DNA of 7,073 bases, from contig JASLDZ010000240.1 in NCBI GenBank assembly GCA_030151985.1, forward strand, positions 1 through 7,073. The letters are read 5' to 3'. The notes under the pieces were generated by a model, which worked only from the letters and a program-made list of their open reading frames with translations, had not been told where the DNA came from and did not search any database. Numbering within the stretch: position 1 is the first letter of the stretch; each line of letters opens with the position of its first letter. The DNA comes from Caulobacteraceae bacterium (GTDB taxonomy: Bacteria > Pseudomonadota > Alphaproteobacteria > Caulobacterales > Caulobacteraceae). Made by a program: the position numbers and the translations under genes. Below are positions 1 to 7,073 of this stretch, one piece after another.

Positions 1-473
1 GACGCGGCGGGCTTACGGGCGGCCGGCGCGGGCTTCGTCGGCGTAGGCGCGGCGGGGGCGCTCTTGGGCGTCGGAGCGAGCGCGGGGGTGGCGGGCGCGG
101 CGTTCACCTGGGCGGCCGGGGCCTCGAAGCCGGTCTTGGCCGGGCCGGAGGTCGTGGGCGTCGGGGCAGGCGCGACCGGCGCGCGCGGCAGGGCGTCGGC
201 GCTCAAGGGGTCGATCGTCAGGCGGTCGACGACCGACGAGCCCTTGTGCAGCCGCCCCTGCAGGATGGTCAGCGCCAGGCACAGGGCGAAGAGGAGGCCG
301 CCCAGGATCCAGGTCGTGCGCGTCAGGAGGTCGCCCGCGCCGCGCGCGGTCATGAAGCCGGACGGGCCGCCGCCCATGCCCAGCGCGCCGCCCTCCGACC
401 GCTGCAAGAGCACCACGCCGCCCAGCGCGATGCAGATGAGGATCAGGAAGGCGAGCAGGATGCCGAGCAGCAT
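1..473 (-). CDS. secG: SecG, protein-export translocase subunit (3' end cut by window edge)
   Basis: SecG is the small accessory subunit of the SecYEG channel in the inner membrane and assists SecA-driven protein export. The reading frame starts at ATG 473 and stays open to the left edge, giving 157 codons with the stop outside the window. Residues about 2-23 form a hydrophobic membrane segment, followed by the SecG signature LLQRSEGGALG (residues 22-32) and a Gly-rich loop. FMTARGAGDLLTR and a second membrane segment (about 55-72) follow, matching the order in E. coli SecG. After about residue 95 the protein becomes a low-complexity Ala/Pro/Thr tail with some Lys. Such tails are common in alphaproteobacterial SecG, whereas E. 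coli SecG is 110 residues. The Shine-Dalgarno is weak (GAG about 8 nt upstream). The gene is divergent from the methyltransferase at 631. Identification is firm; the exact C-terminus is unknown. Confidence 0.92.
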   Translation of the reverse strand, partial: MLLGILLAFLILICIALGGVVLLQRSEGGALGMGGGPSGFMTARGAGDLLTRTTWILGGLLFALCLALTILQGRLHKGSSVVDRLTIDPLSADALPRAPVAPAPTPTTSGPAKTGFEAPAAQVNAAPATPALAPTPKSAPAAPTPTKPAPAARKPAA

Positions 474-630
474 GGACGATCTCAGAAGGGGCGGTCGGCG
501 CGGGAACGGAGCCGACGCGGACGCGCGAGGCGGCGCTCCTACCACTTGGGCGGGTCCGAAGCCAGCGCAAGGCTCGCCAGCACGCCGAGGGCGGGTAGAC
601 TGGGGCCGAGGCAAGCGACCGGGGGTTCGG
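474..630. promoter_or_regulatory. Divergent intergenic region between secG and the methyltransferase gene
   Basis: These 157 nt separate two divergently oriented genes, so they should hold promoters for both. That is inferred from gene layout. I see only a weak -10-like TAGACT at 596-601 on the plus strand, with no convincing -35 partner, and no clear operator. The methyltransferase start at 631 is preceded by a G-run (621-625), 5 nt away, that may act as a poor ribosome binding site. Confidence 0.35.
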
Positions 631-1419
631 ATGGCGGGATCGGCGGAGGCGAACGGCCGGCTCTGGGGCGTTCGAGCGCGCGACTGGGCCGAGATCCTCG
701 AATCGCGCATGCGGCCGCTGTTCGAGGCGGTGCTGGAACGCGTCGGCGTAGGCCCGGGCGCCCGCCACCTCGATCTGGCCTGCGGCTCGGGGCTGGCGAG
801 CGCGATTGCGGCCGAGCGGGGTGCGCAGGTCTCGGGCATCGACGCCGCCGAGCCCATGCTGGCGATTGCGCGGGAGCGCACGCCGGCGGGCCGCTTCGAG
901 GTCGCGGACCTGGAGGCCCTGCCCTTCCCCGACACGGCGTTCGACACAGTCACCAGCTTCAACGGCGTGCAGTTCGCCGCCGACCCGCACGCCGCCCTGC
1001 GCGAGGCGCGGCGGGTGCTGAAGCCCTCCGGCAAGGTCGGGGTCGCCGTGTGGGCGCCGCCGGACCGGGTCGAGGCCGCGAGCGTGATCCGCGCCCTGGC
1101 GCCGCTGCTCCCGCCGCCCCCTCCGGGCGCGCCGGGACCGTTCGCGCTCTCCGAGCCGGAGACGCTGGCGGCGCTGCTGCGCGAATCGGGCCTGCAGCCG
1201 GTCGAGACCTTCGAAGTCGCCTTCGCCTGCGACTACCCCGACCTCGAGACCGCCGTGCGCGGCTTCGACGGCACGGGCGTGGCCGAGCGGGCGCGCGGCC
1301 TAATCGGCGACGCGGCGGTCAGCGACGCCCACCGGCGCGCGCTGGAGCGGTTCGTGCGGCCGGGCGGCGGCGTGCGCGTGGGCGTCGCCTTCACCGGGAT
1401 CGTCGCGACGCGGGGCTGA
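631..1419 (+). CDS. Class I SAM-dependent methyltransferase, substrate unknown
   Basis: This gene encodes a 262-residue protein with a class I (Rossmann-like) S-adenosylmethionine methyltransferase fold of the Methyltransf_11/UbiE-like type. Visible motifs are motif I LDLACGSG (47-54, SAM binding), the acidic end of strand 2 in GID (69-71), DLEALPFPD (93-101), FDTVTSFNGVQF (104-115) and RVLKPSGKVGV (128-138). A five-proline run (161-165) sits in the variable substrate-cap region. The C-terminal part is not diagnostic. No signal peptide or membrane segment is seen, so it is probably cytoplasmic. The frame is open further upstream, but ATG 631 was chosen because it gives a normal family length and upstream translation is low-complexity and overlaps secG. 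The gene converges on hpnH with 16 nt between stops. A role in lipid, quinone or hopanoid metabolism is possible but unsupported. Its motifs do not resemble HpnP or HpnR, the known hopanoid methylases, which are radical SAM enzymes. Confidence 0.85.
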   Translation: MAGSAEANGRLWGVRARDWAEILESRMRPLFEAVLERVGVGPGARHLDLACGSGLASAIAAERGAQVSGIDAAEPMLAIARERTPAGRFEVADLEALPFPDTAFDTVTSFNGVQFAADPHAALREARRVLKPSGKVGVAVWAPPDRVEAASVIRALAPLLPPPPPGAPGPFALSEPETLAALLRESGLQPVETFEVAFACDYPDLETAVRGFDGTGVAERARGLIGDAAVSDAHRRALERFVRPGGGVRVGVAFTGIVATRG

Positions 1420-1430
1420 GCGCGCCCCGC
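1410..1430. terminator. GC-rich hairpin at the convergent ends of the methyltransferase and hpnH genes
   Basis: A perfect 7-bp inverted repeat, GCGGGGC (1410-1416) and GCCCCGC (1424-1430), flanks a 7-nt loop that contains the methyltransferase stop codon. It lies between two convergent genes, where a bidirectional terminator would be expected. Neither strand has a U-tract after the stem, so it is not a canonical intrinsic terminator. In DNA this rich in G and C a 7-bp stem can arise by chance. Confidence 0.3.
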
Positions 1431-1435
1431 AGAAG

Positions 1436-2602
<1,167 letters not shown>

Positions 2603-2610
2603 GACGGAAG

Positions 2611-2616
2611 CTCCTT
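2611..2616 (-). promoter_or_regulatory. Strong Shine-Dalgarno of hpnH overlapping the ispH stop codon
   Basis: On the minus strand the sequence reads TAAGGAG followed by 8 nt and then TTG. The TAA is the ispH stop (2615-2617), and AAGGAG is a near-perfect Shine-Dalgarno for hpnH. It is by far the clearest ribosome binding site in the window. It decides the TTG start at 2602 and suggests that ribosomes ending on ispH can reinitiate on hpnH. Confidence 0.85.
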
Positions 2617-3574
2617 ACGCCGCCGCGTCGGTGGTGACCGGCGCCGGCGTACGCAGTTCGGCCGGAAGACGGAACTGCAGGTTTTCTTGGATGCCGTTCA
2701 GTTGGGTGACCTCGAGGTCGTCGTCCAGCCTGCGCAGCGCGGAGATCACGCTCAGGATCAGCTCCTCGGGCGCGGAGGCGCCGGCGGTGAGCCCCACCGT
2801 CGTATGCCCCGCGATCCAGGCCGGGTCCAGTTCGGAGCCGTCGGCCACGAGGTAGCTGGGCACCCCCACCTCCTTGCCGATCTCGACCAGGCGGTTGGAG
2901 TTGGAGCTGTTCTTCGCCCCCACCACCAGGATCACGTCGGCGACCTCGGCCAGGTCGCGCACGGCGGTCTGGCGGTTCTGGGTGGCGTAGCAGATGTCGT
3001 TCACGTCCGGCCCGACGATGTCGGTGAACCGGGCGTTCAGCGCGTCGATCACGCCGCGGGTGTCGTCCACCGAGAGCGTAGTCTGGGTGACATAGGCGAG
3101 CGGCGTATCCAGCGGCAGGTCCAGTTCCGCGACGTCCGCCTCGGTGGCGACCAGGTGCACGGGGCCGTCGATCTGGCCCATGGTGCCCTCGACCTCGGGA
3201 TGGCCGGCGTGTCCGATCAGCACGACGGTGCGCCCCCGCGAGGCGTACTTCTTGCCCTGGTTGTGCACCTTGGTGACCAGAGGGCAGGTGGCGTCGAGCA
3301 CGGGAAGGTGACGCGACTTGGCGTCGGCGATCACCTCGCGGCTGACGCCGTGGGCGCTGAACACCGTCACCGCGCCGCGGGGAACCTGGTGCAGCTCCTC
3401 GACGAACACCGCGCCCTTGGCCTTCAGGCTGTCGACCACGTGCTTGTTGTGGACGATCTCGTGACGCACGTAGACGGGAGCCCCGTACTTCTGGAGGCTC
3501 CTCTCCACGATGTCGATGGCGCGCACCACGCCGGCGCAGAAGCCGCGCGGCTGCGCCAGAACCACTCGCAACAT
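2615..3574 (-). CDS. ispH: IspH, 4-hydroxy-3-methylbut-2-enyl diphosphate reductase
   Basis: IspH (LytB) is the last enzyme of the MEP isoprenoid pathway. It reductively dehydroxylates HMBPP to a mixture of IPP and DMAPP with a [4Fe-4S] cluster. The product is 319 residues (E. coli 316). Cluster cysteines are Cys13 (PRGFCAGV), Cys97 (DATCPLV) and Cys195 (NDICYATQNRQ). Substrate-binding residues are also present: His42 (EIVHNKHVV), His75 (SAHGVS), His125 and Glu127 (GHAGHPEVEGTMGQ), TQTTLSVDDT (163-172), KNSSNSNR (221-228) and TAGASAPE (263-270). ATG 3574 gives the canonical N-terminus MLRVVLAQPRGFCAGV. The frame stays open to 3784, but that extension is non-homologous and would run into the ispA start on the other strand. 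It is the promoter-proximal gene of the ispH-hpnH pair. Linkage to hpnH suggests precursor supply for hopanoids, though the enzyme serves all isoprenoids and is probably essential unless a second copy exists. Confidence 0.97.
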   Translation of the reverse strand: MLRVVLAQPRGFCAGVVRAIDIVERSLQKYGAPVYVRHEIVHNKHVVDSLKAKGAVFVEELHQVPRGAVTVFSAHGVSREVIADAKSRHLPVLDATCPLVTKVHNQGKKYASRGRTVVLIGHAGHPEVEGTMGQIDGPVHLVATEADVAELDLPLDTPLAYVTQTTLSVDDTRGVIDALNARFTDIVGPDVNDICYATQNRQTAVRDLAEVADVILVVGAKNSSNSNRLVEIGKEVGVPSYLVADGSELDPAWIAGHTTVGLTAGASAPEELILSVISALRRLDDDLEVTQLNGIQENLQFRLPAELRTPAPVTTDAAA

Positions 3575-3771
3575 ACGGTCGTATCCCCGGTGAGACTCGC
3601 TAGATGGAGCCCCATCGCGCCAGTTTAAGGGCGGGGCGGCGCCTTCGGAACCCCAAACCCTTTGGGGAACGTGCCCTGGGCGCCACAGATTTGCGGCTGC
3701 GTGCAAGGCATGGACAACTCCCGCGACGTGCCGCACACGACCGGCGCCCGAGCCCTGGGAGCCCCGACCGC
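3575..3771. promoter_or_regulatory. Divergent control region between ispH-hpnH and ispA-hpnM
   Basis: These 197 nt separate two divergent gene pairs and must contain the promoters for both unless transcription comes from outside. This is inferred from layout. It is less uniformly GC-rich than the genes. A weak minus-strand pair, TTAAAC and CATCTA 16 nt apart, lies upstream of ispH (about 3601-3628), but neither half is convincing. A perfect inverted repeat sits at 3651-3667. On the plus strand, GGGAG at 3757-3761 is a plausible ribosome binding site 10 nt before the GTG start of ispA. I found no small ORF or riboswitch-like element that I would defend. Confidence 0.5.
3651..3667. repeat. Perfect 7-bp inverted repeat, CCCCAAA-CCC-TTTGGGG
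   Basis: CCCCAAA (3651-3657) and TTTGGGG (3661-3667) are perfect reverse complements around a CCC spacer. The repeat lies 77 nt upstream of the ispH start and 104 nt upstream of the ispA start. It could be a symmetric operator or a short hairpin in a leader RNA. There is no following T-run on either strand, so it does not look like an intrinsic terminator. Function is unknown. Confidence 0.45.
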
Positions 3772-4716
3772 GTGACGTTTTCACCTTCTTCCGCCCCTCC
3801 CGACGCCGGGCGCGCGGGCGACGGCGCCGCGCTCGCCGCCGCGCTGGCGGACGCGGTCGCCGTGACGGACGCCGCGCTGGAGGCGCTCCTCCCCTCCCCC
3901 GCCGACGCCGGCGGGCGGGTGGCGGAGGCGATGCGCTACGCGGTGTTCGCGGGCGGCAAGCGGCTGCGGCCGTTCCTGGTGCTGGCCGGCGCGCGGATGT
4001 TCGGCGCGGCGGGCTCGGGCGCGGCGCGGGTGGCGGCGGCGATCGAGGCGCTGCACACCTACAGCCTCGTGCACGACGACCTGCCCTGCATGGACGACGA
4101 CGACCTGCGCCGGGGCCGTCCCACCACCCACAAGGCGTTCGACGAAGCGACCGCGGTGCTCGCCGGCGACGCGCTCCTGACCTTCGCCTTCGAGGTGCTG
4201 GCCGACCCGGCCACCCATCCTTCCGCCGAGGTGCGGATGCGGCTGGTGACGCGGCTGGCGCAGGCGGGGGGCGCGGCCGGCATGATCGGCGGCCAGATGC
4301 TCGACATCGAGGCCGAGACCAACCCCGCCGCCCACGACGAGGCGGCGATCGTGCGGCTGCAGGCGCTGAAGACCGGCGCGCTGTTCGAGTTCTCCTGCGA
4401 GGCGGGCGCCCTCCTGGCCGAGGCCGGCGACGACGCCGAGCGGAGGATGCGAGAGTTCGCCCGCGACTTCGGCCTCGCCTTCCAGATCGCCGACGACCTG
4501 ATCGACGCCACCGGCGACGCAGAAGCGGCCGGCAAGGCCGTGGGCAAGGACGCGGCGGCGGGCAAGGCGACCTTCGTCTCGCTTCGGGGCGTCGAGGGCG
4601 CGGCGGCGGAGGTGCGGCGGCTGGCCGACCGGGCGGCGGCCGCGCTCGCGCCCTTCGGGGGAGCCGCCGCCGTGTTGCAGGCGTTGCCCTATTATCTCCT
4701 TGATCGCACGGCCTGA
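3772..4716 (+). CDS. ispA: IspA-type farnesyl diphosphate synthase (short-chain polyprenyl synthase)
   Basis: This trans-prenyltransferase condenses DMAPP with IPP to geranyl and then farnesyl diphosphate, the precursor of squalene and hopene. From GTG 3772 it is 314 residues (E. coli IspA 299). Visible motifs are GGKRLRP (61-67), the first Asp-rich motif HDDLPCMDDDDLRRGRPT (101-118, DDxxxxD Mg-binding), GGQMLDIE (173-180), the LKTGALFE segment (199-206) and the second Asp-rich motif FQIADDLIDATGD (237-249). Tyr97, five residues before the first Asp motif, with the DDxxxxD spacing, fits bacterial type II farnesyl synthase; a geranylgeranyl synthase cannot be excluded. The frame is open back to 3604, but upstream residues are not family-like. 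GTG 3772 has GGGAG 10 nt upstream, and no suitable ATG lies between it and the conserved core. It precedes hpnM by 37 nt with no visible terminator, so the two are likely co-transcribed. Confidence 0.92.
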   Translation: MTFSPSSAPPDAGRAGDGAALAAALADAVAVTDAALEALLPSPADAGGRVAEAMRYAVFAGGKRLRPFLVLAGARMFGAAGSGAARVAAAIEALHTYSLVHDDLPCMDDDDLRRGRPTTHKAFDEATAVLAGDALLTFAFEVLADPATHPSAEVRMRLVTRLAQAGGAAGMIGGQMLDIEAETNPAAHDEAAIVRLQALKTGALFEFSCEAGALLAEAGDDAERRMREFARDFGLAFQIADDLIDATGDAEAAGKAVGKDAAAGKATFVSLRGVEGAAAEVRRLADRAAAALAPFGGAAAVLQALPYYLLDRTA

Positions 4717-4753
4717 CATCGTGCGTTCACCTCCGCGCGCCTAAGGTCCGCCC

Positions 4754-5350
4754 ATGAGATACGCCGCTTCCCTGCTTACGCTCGGCCTCCTCGCGGTCGC
4801 GCCGTCGGCCGCGCACGCGCAGGCGTCCGACCCCGCCGCGCAGACGATCGACCGCTTCGACAACGCGCTCCTGGAGGCGATGAAGGGCGGCAAGGCGCTG
4901 GGCGCGCAGGGCCGCTACCGCAAGCTCGAGCCCGCGGTGCAGGCCGCTTTCGACATCCCGACCATGGCGCGGGTGGTGGTCGGCCCCACGTGGAGCACCC
5001 TGCCCGCGGCGGACCAGGCGGCGGTGGTGAAGGCCTTCGGCCGCGTGATCACGGCCAACTTCGCCCACAACTTCGACGACTACAGCGGCGAGAAGTTCGT
5101 CATCTCCAAGGTCGACACCCGCCTGCCCGACAAGCTCGTCCGCACCCAGATGGTCGGTAAGGGCGACCCGCTGGCGCTCAACTGGCGCATGCGGCAGACG
5201 GGCGGGGCCTGGAAGGTGGTCGACACCCTCTACGGCGCGGTGAGCCAGATCACCGCCTACCGCTCCGACTACGCCGCGACCGTGGCCTCGGGCGGCGGCA
5301 AGGCGGTGGCCGCCAAGATGAACGAGCAGGCCGACAAGCTGCTGAAGTAG
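4754..5350 (+). CDS. hpnM: HpnM, periplasmic MlaC/Ttg2D-like hopanoid-associated protein
   Basis: HpnM belongs to the MlaC (Ttg2D, toluene-tolerance) family of periplasmic lipid-binding proteins, in the branch found with hopanoid genes. It is thought to carry hopanoids or other lipids across the periplasm. The protein has 198 residues. An N-terminal signal peptide is clear: Arg2, a hydrophobic core (about 4-17) and AHA at 20-22 before Gln23, a classic signal peptidase I site. The mature part has MlaC-like features, including AFDIPTMARVVVGPTW (65-80), VKAFGRVITANFAHNFDDY and a C-terminal WKVVDTLYGAVSQITAYRSDY segment. The ATG at 4754 has AAGG at 4743-4746, 7 nt upstream. It follows ispA and ends 4 nt from the stop of the convergent hpnN gene. 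A general MlaC is the alternative. I prefer HpnM because hpnN and hpnH are adjacent and no mlaDEF genes are seen. Confidence 0.88.
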   Translation: MRYAASLLTLGLLAVAPSAAHAQASDPAAQTIDRFDNALLEAMKGGKALGAQGRYRKLEPAVQAAFDIPTMARVVVGPTWSTLPAADQAAVVKAFGRVITANFAHNFDDYSGEKFVISKVDTRLPDKLVRTQMVGKGDPLALNWRMRQTGGAWKVVDTLYGAVSQITAYRSDYAATVASGGGKAVAAKMNEQADKLLK

Positions 5351-5354
5351 GCGC

Positions 5355-7073
5355 TCACCCCCGTTCCGTCGGCGCGGCCTTCACCGGCCCCAGCAGCGCC
5401 GGTTCGAACAGGAGCGCGCAGACCAGCGTCCACACCAGGGACAGCATCAGGATCTCGCCCATGCTGGCGGTGCCGGGGTGGCTGGAGAACATCAGGCTGC
5501 CGAACGCCGTCCCGGTCGTCAGCGCGCTGAAGAAGACCGCGCGGGCGAGCGGGCTCTGCAGGAGCTCGCCCTGCCCCTGCCGCCACGCCATCACGAAATA
5601 GATGTGGAACGCCGTGCCCACCCCCACGAGCAGGGGGAAGGCGATGATGTTGGCGAAGTTGATCGGCAGCCGGATCACCACGCACGTGCCCAGCGTCAGG
5701 AAGATCGAGAGCACGATGGGGGCCAGCGTGAAGCCCACCTCCTTCACGTCGCGCAGCACCGCGAACAGCAGCGCGCTGATCGCCACGAAGGACAGCAGCC
5801 CCGCCACCACGAAGGCTTGGCTGATGGTCTTGCCCGCTTCCTGGATCGAGATCGGCGCGCCCGTCGCGTGGGGCGCCACCGTCCGCACCGCCTTGGCGAA
5901 GCGCACCAGGGTGGCGTTGTCGTTGCTGTCGCCCTTCGGGAAGACGGAGACGCGCGCCTGCCCGTCCTTCGCCACCCAGTCGGCGACGAGGTCGGGCGGC
6001 AGGTCCTTCAGCGTCACGGGCTGGGCGGCTAGGAGCTGGCGCACCTGGGTCAGGAGCACGTTCAGCGGCCTGACCAGCATGTCGGCGGCCGCGTCCCGGT
6101 GGGCCTTCGGACCCGACGCCAGCGCGTCCAGCGCCACCGACAGCCGCCGCGCGTCGTCCGCCGGCGCGCCCGCCTGAGCCTTGGCGGCGTCGCGCAGCGC
6201 CTGGGCGGTCGTGCGCAGGCTCGCCACGGTCTCGGCGTCGCTGGGCGCGGGCTGAATGTCGAAGGGGTTGATCGTGGAGTCGAGCAGGCCCTGCGCGTCC
6301 TGGATCAGCGCCAGCTTGGCGGGCTGGTCCTCGGGCACGAAGCTGGAGACGGTCACCGCCTGCTGGACCTCCGGCAGCTTGGAGAGGCGTTGCGCCAGCG
6401 CCTCGGCCGCGGGGATGGAGGGGGCCAGCACGTCCACGGTGTTCGGCGTCTGGTTGGGGTCCTTGAACAGGTCCTCCAGCGCCTGCATCGCTTCGCCCCG
6501 CGGGTTGCGCAGGTGGAAGGGGTTGAAGTCGAACCGCACGAACGGAAGCACCGCCAGCGAGAACACGGTGGCCACCACGAAGGCGCCCAGCACCAGCTTG
6601 CGGCGCTCGTGCATGAAGCGGTCGAGCGGGGCCAGCGCGGGCGTGCCCACATCGCCCGCCTGCGGCCGTGGCTTGGAGAGCACCAGCAGCGCCGGGAGCA
6701 TCGTCAGGTTGAAGGCGAGGCCGACCACCATGCCGAGCCCCGCGATCACGCCCAGCTCGGACACGCCCACGTAGCTGGTCGGCAGGAAGGCGAAGAAGCC
6801 CAGCGTCACCGCCGCCGCCGCCAGCATCAGCGAGCCGCCCACCCCCGCCGCCGCCCGCTTCAGCGCGTCCACGAGGTCGGGGTGCTCGCGCCGCTCGGCG
6901 TTGAAGCGCACGCCGATCTGGATGCCGAAGTCGATCCCCAGCCCCACGAACAGCGGGATGAAGGCGACCGAGATCAGGTTGAAGCGTCCCACCGCCAGGA
7001 GGCCCAGCGCCGCGGTCACCGCCAGCCCCGCGAGCGTCGTCGCCAGGATCGCGGCCATCATCCGCGCCGAGCG
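5355..7073 (-). CDS. hpnN: HpnN, RND-family hopanoid transporter (N-terminal part outside window)
   Basis: HpnN is an RND/MmpL-like inner-membrane transporter needed to deliver hopanoids to the outer membrane. The frame is open to the right edge, giving 572 C-terminal residues; family members have about 850-880, so about 300 are missing. Numbering from Met at 7061, membrane segments lie near 3-23, 28-50, 75-95, 99-128 and 154-173, then near 414-436, 441-465, 468-491, 506-525 and 535-557. Between them (about 175-410) is a large periplasmic domain rich in helices. The first half carries GLGIDFGIQIGVRF (40-53) with membrane Asp44. The corresponding second-half motif is GVGTAFHIYFVMAWR (480-494), with no Asp. 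Met at 7061 is only an internal codon: four more sense codons reach the edge and the earlier membrane segment and first periplasmic domain are absent. It converges on hpnM with 4 nt between stops, so it has its own promoter to the right. Confidence 0.92.
   Translation of the reverse strand, partial: RSARMMAAILATTLAGLAVTAALGLLAVGRFNLISVAFIPLFVGLGIDFGIQIGVRFNAERREHPDLVDALKRAAAGVGGSLMLAAAAVTLGFFAFLPTSYVGVSELGVIAGLGMVVGLAFNLTMLPALLVLSKPRPQAGDVGTPALAPLDRFMHERRKLVLGAFVVATVFSLAVLPFVRFDFNPFHLRNPRGEAMQALEDLFKDPNQTPNTVDVLAPSIPAAEALAQRLSKLPEVQQAVTVSSFVPEDQPAKLALIQDAQGLLDSTINPFDIQPAPSDAETVASLRTTAQALRDAAKAQAGAPADDARRLSVALDALASGPKAHRDAAADMLVRPLNVLLTQVRQLLAAQPVTLKDLPPDLVADWVAKDGQARVSVFPKGDSNDNATLVRFAKAVRTVAPHATGAPISIQEAGKTISQAFVVAGLLSFVAISALLFAVLRDVKEVGFTLAPIVLSIFLTLGTCVVIRLPINFANIIAFPLLVGVGTAFHIYFVMAWRQGQGELLQSPLARAVFFSALTTGTAFGSLMFSSHPGTASMGEILMLSLVWTLVCALLFEPALLGPVKAAPTERG

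Noticed and set aside
64..630. 5' extension of the methyltransferase frame
   Set aside because: It would run antisense through secG, and its composition is unlike a folded protein. ATG 631 gives a normal class I methyltransferase length.
13..990. A 325-codon minus-strand open frame spanning secG and the methyltransferase start
   Set aside because: It is out of frame with secG and antisense to the methyltransferase, and its Arg/Ala/Pro-rich translation matches no family.
3691..3706. TTGC-N8-GCAA dyad as a regulator binding site
   Set aside because: The half-sites are only 4 bp and such dyads are common by chance; it has no other support.
3604..3771. N-terminal extension of the prenyl synthase by 56 residues from ATG 3604
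   Set aside because: The extension is Arg-rich and not seen in IspA proteins. GTG 3772 has a plausible ribosome binding site and gives a normal length.
3575..3784. N-terminal extension of IspH by 70 residues
   Set aside because: The canonical IspH N-terminus begins at ATG 3574 (MLRVVLAQPRGFCAGV). The extension has no family resemblance and would overlap the start of ispA.
3781..4719. A 312-codon minus-strand open frame opposite ispA
   Set aside because: The translation is Arg/Gly/His-rich without motifs and lies wholly against a well-supported prenyl synthase gene. It is a GC-driven shadow.
7056..7061. Tandem ATG codons near the right edge as the hpnN start
   Set aside because: The frame continues through four more sense codons to the edge, and the N-terminal membrane segment and first periplasmic domain expected of an RND protein are missing, so the start lies outside the window.

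Overview
This is a GC-rich (roughly 70% by eye) bacterial chromosomal window, most likely from an alphaproteobacterium. The evidence is a SecG with a long Ala/Pro tail, a type II IspA, and a hopanoid tailoring and transport gene set of proteobacterial type. The order cannot be fixed from sequence alone. A Caulobacterales-, Sphingomonadales- or Rhodospirillales-like host would fit. All genes look chromosomal and intact, apart from two cut by the window edges. I saw no mobile elements, tRNA/rRNA genes, CRISPR arrays or phage genes.

Layout, left to right. (1) secG, minus strand, runs off the left edge and encodes the third subunit of the SecYEG translocon. (2) Divergent from it is a plus-strand class I SAM-dependent methyltransferase of unknown substrate. 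(3) Facing that gene tail-to-tail is a minus-strand pair, ispH followed by hpnH, separated by 12 nt. The hpnH Shine-Dalgarno overlaps the ispH stop codon, and hpnH starts with TTG. (4) After a 197-nt divergent intergenic region comes a plus-strand pair, an ispA-type farnesyl diphosphate synthase (GTG start) and hpnM, a secreted MlaC-like protein. (5) hpnN, an RND-family hopanoid transporter, lies on the minus strand, ends 4 nt from the hpnM stop and runs off the right edge with its N-terminal third missing.

The five central and right-hand genes read as one functional unit. IspH performs the last step of the MEP pathway, making IPP and DMAPP. IspA condenses these to farnesyl diphosphate, the substrate for squalene and then hopene synthesis. 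HpnH adds adenosine to hopene to start the C35 side chain. HpnM and HpnN are implicated in moving hopanoids from the inner to the outer membrane. The middle of the pathway (hpnCDE, the squalene-hopene cyclase and hpnG) is not in the window, but could lie beyond hpnN or elsewhere.

No wholly new system is evident. The points most worth a second look are the supply, tailoring and transport clustering around one divergent promoter region, the coupled non-ATG start of hpnH, a perfect inverted repeat in the divergent region, the unassigned methyltransferase beside hpnH, and the asymmetry between the two membrane halves of HpnN.
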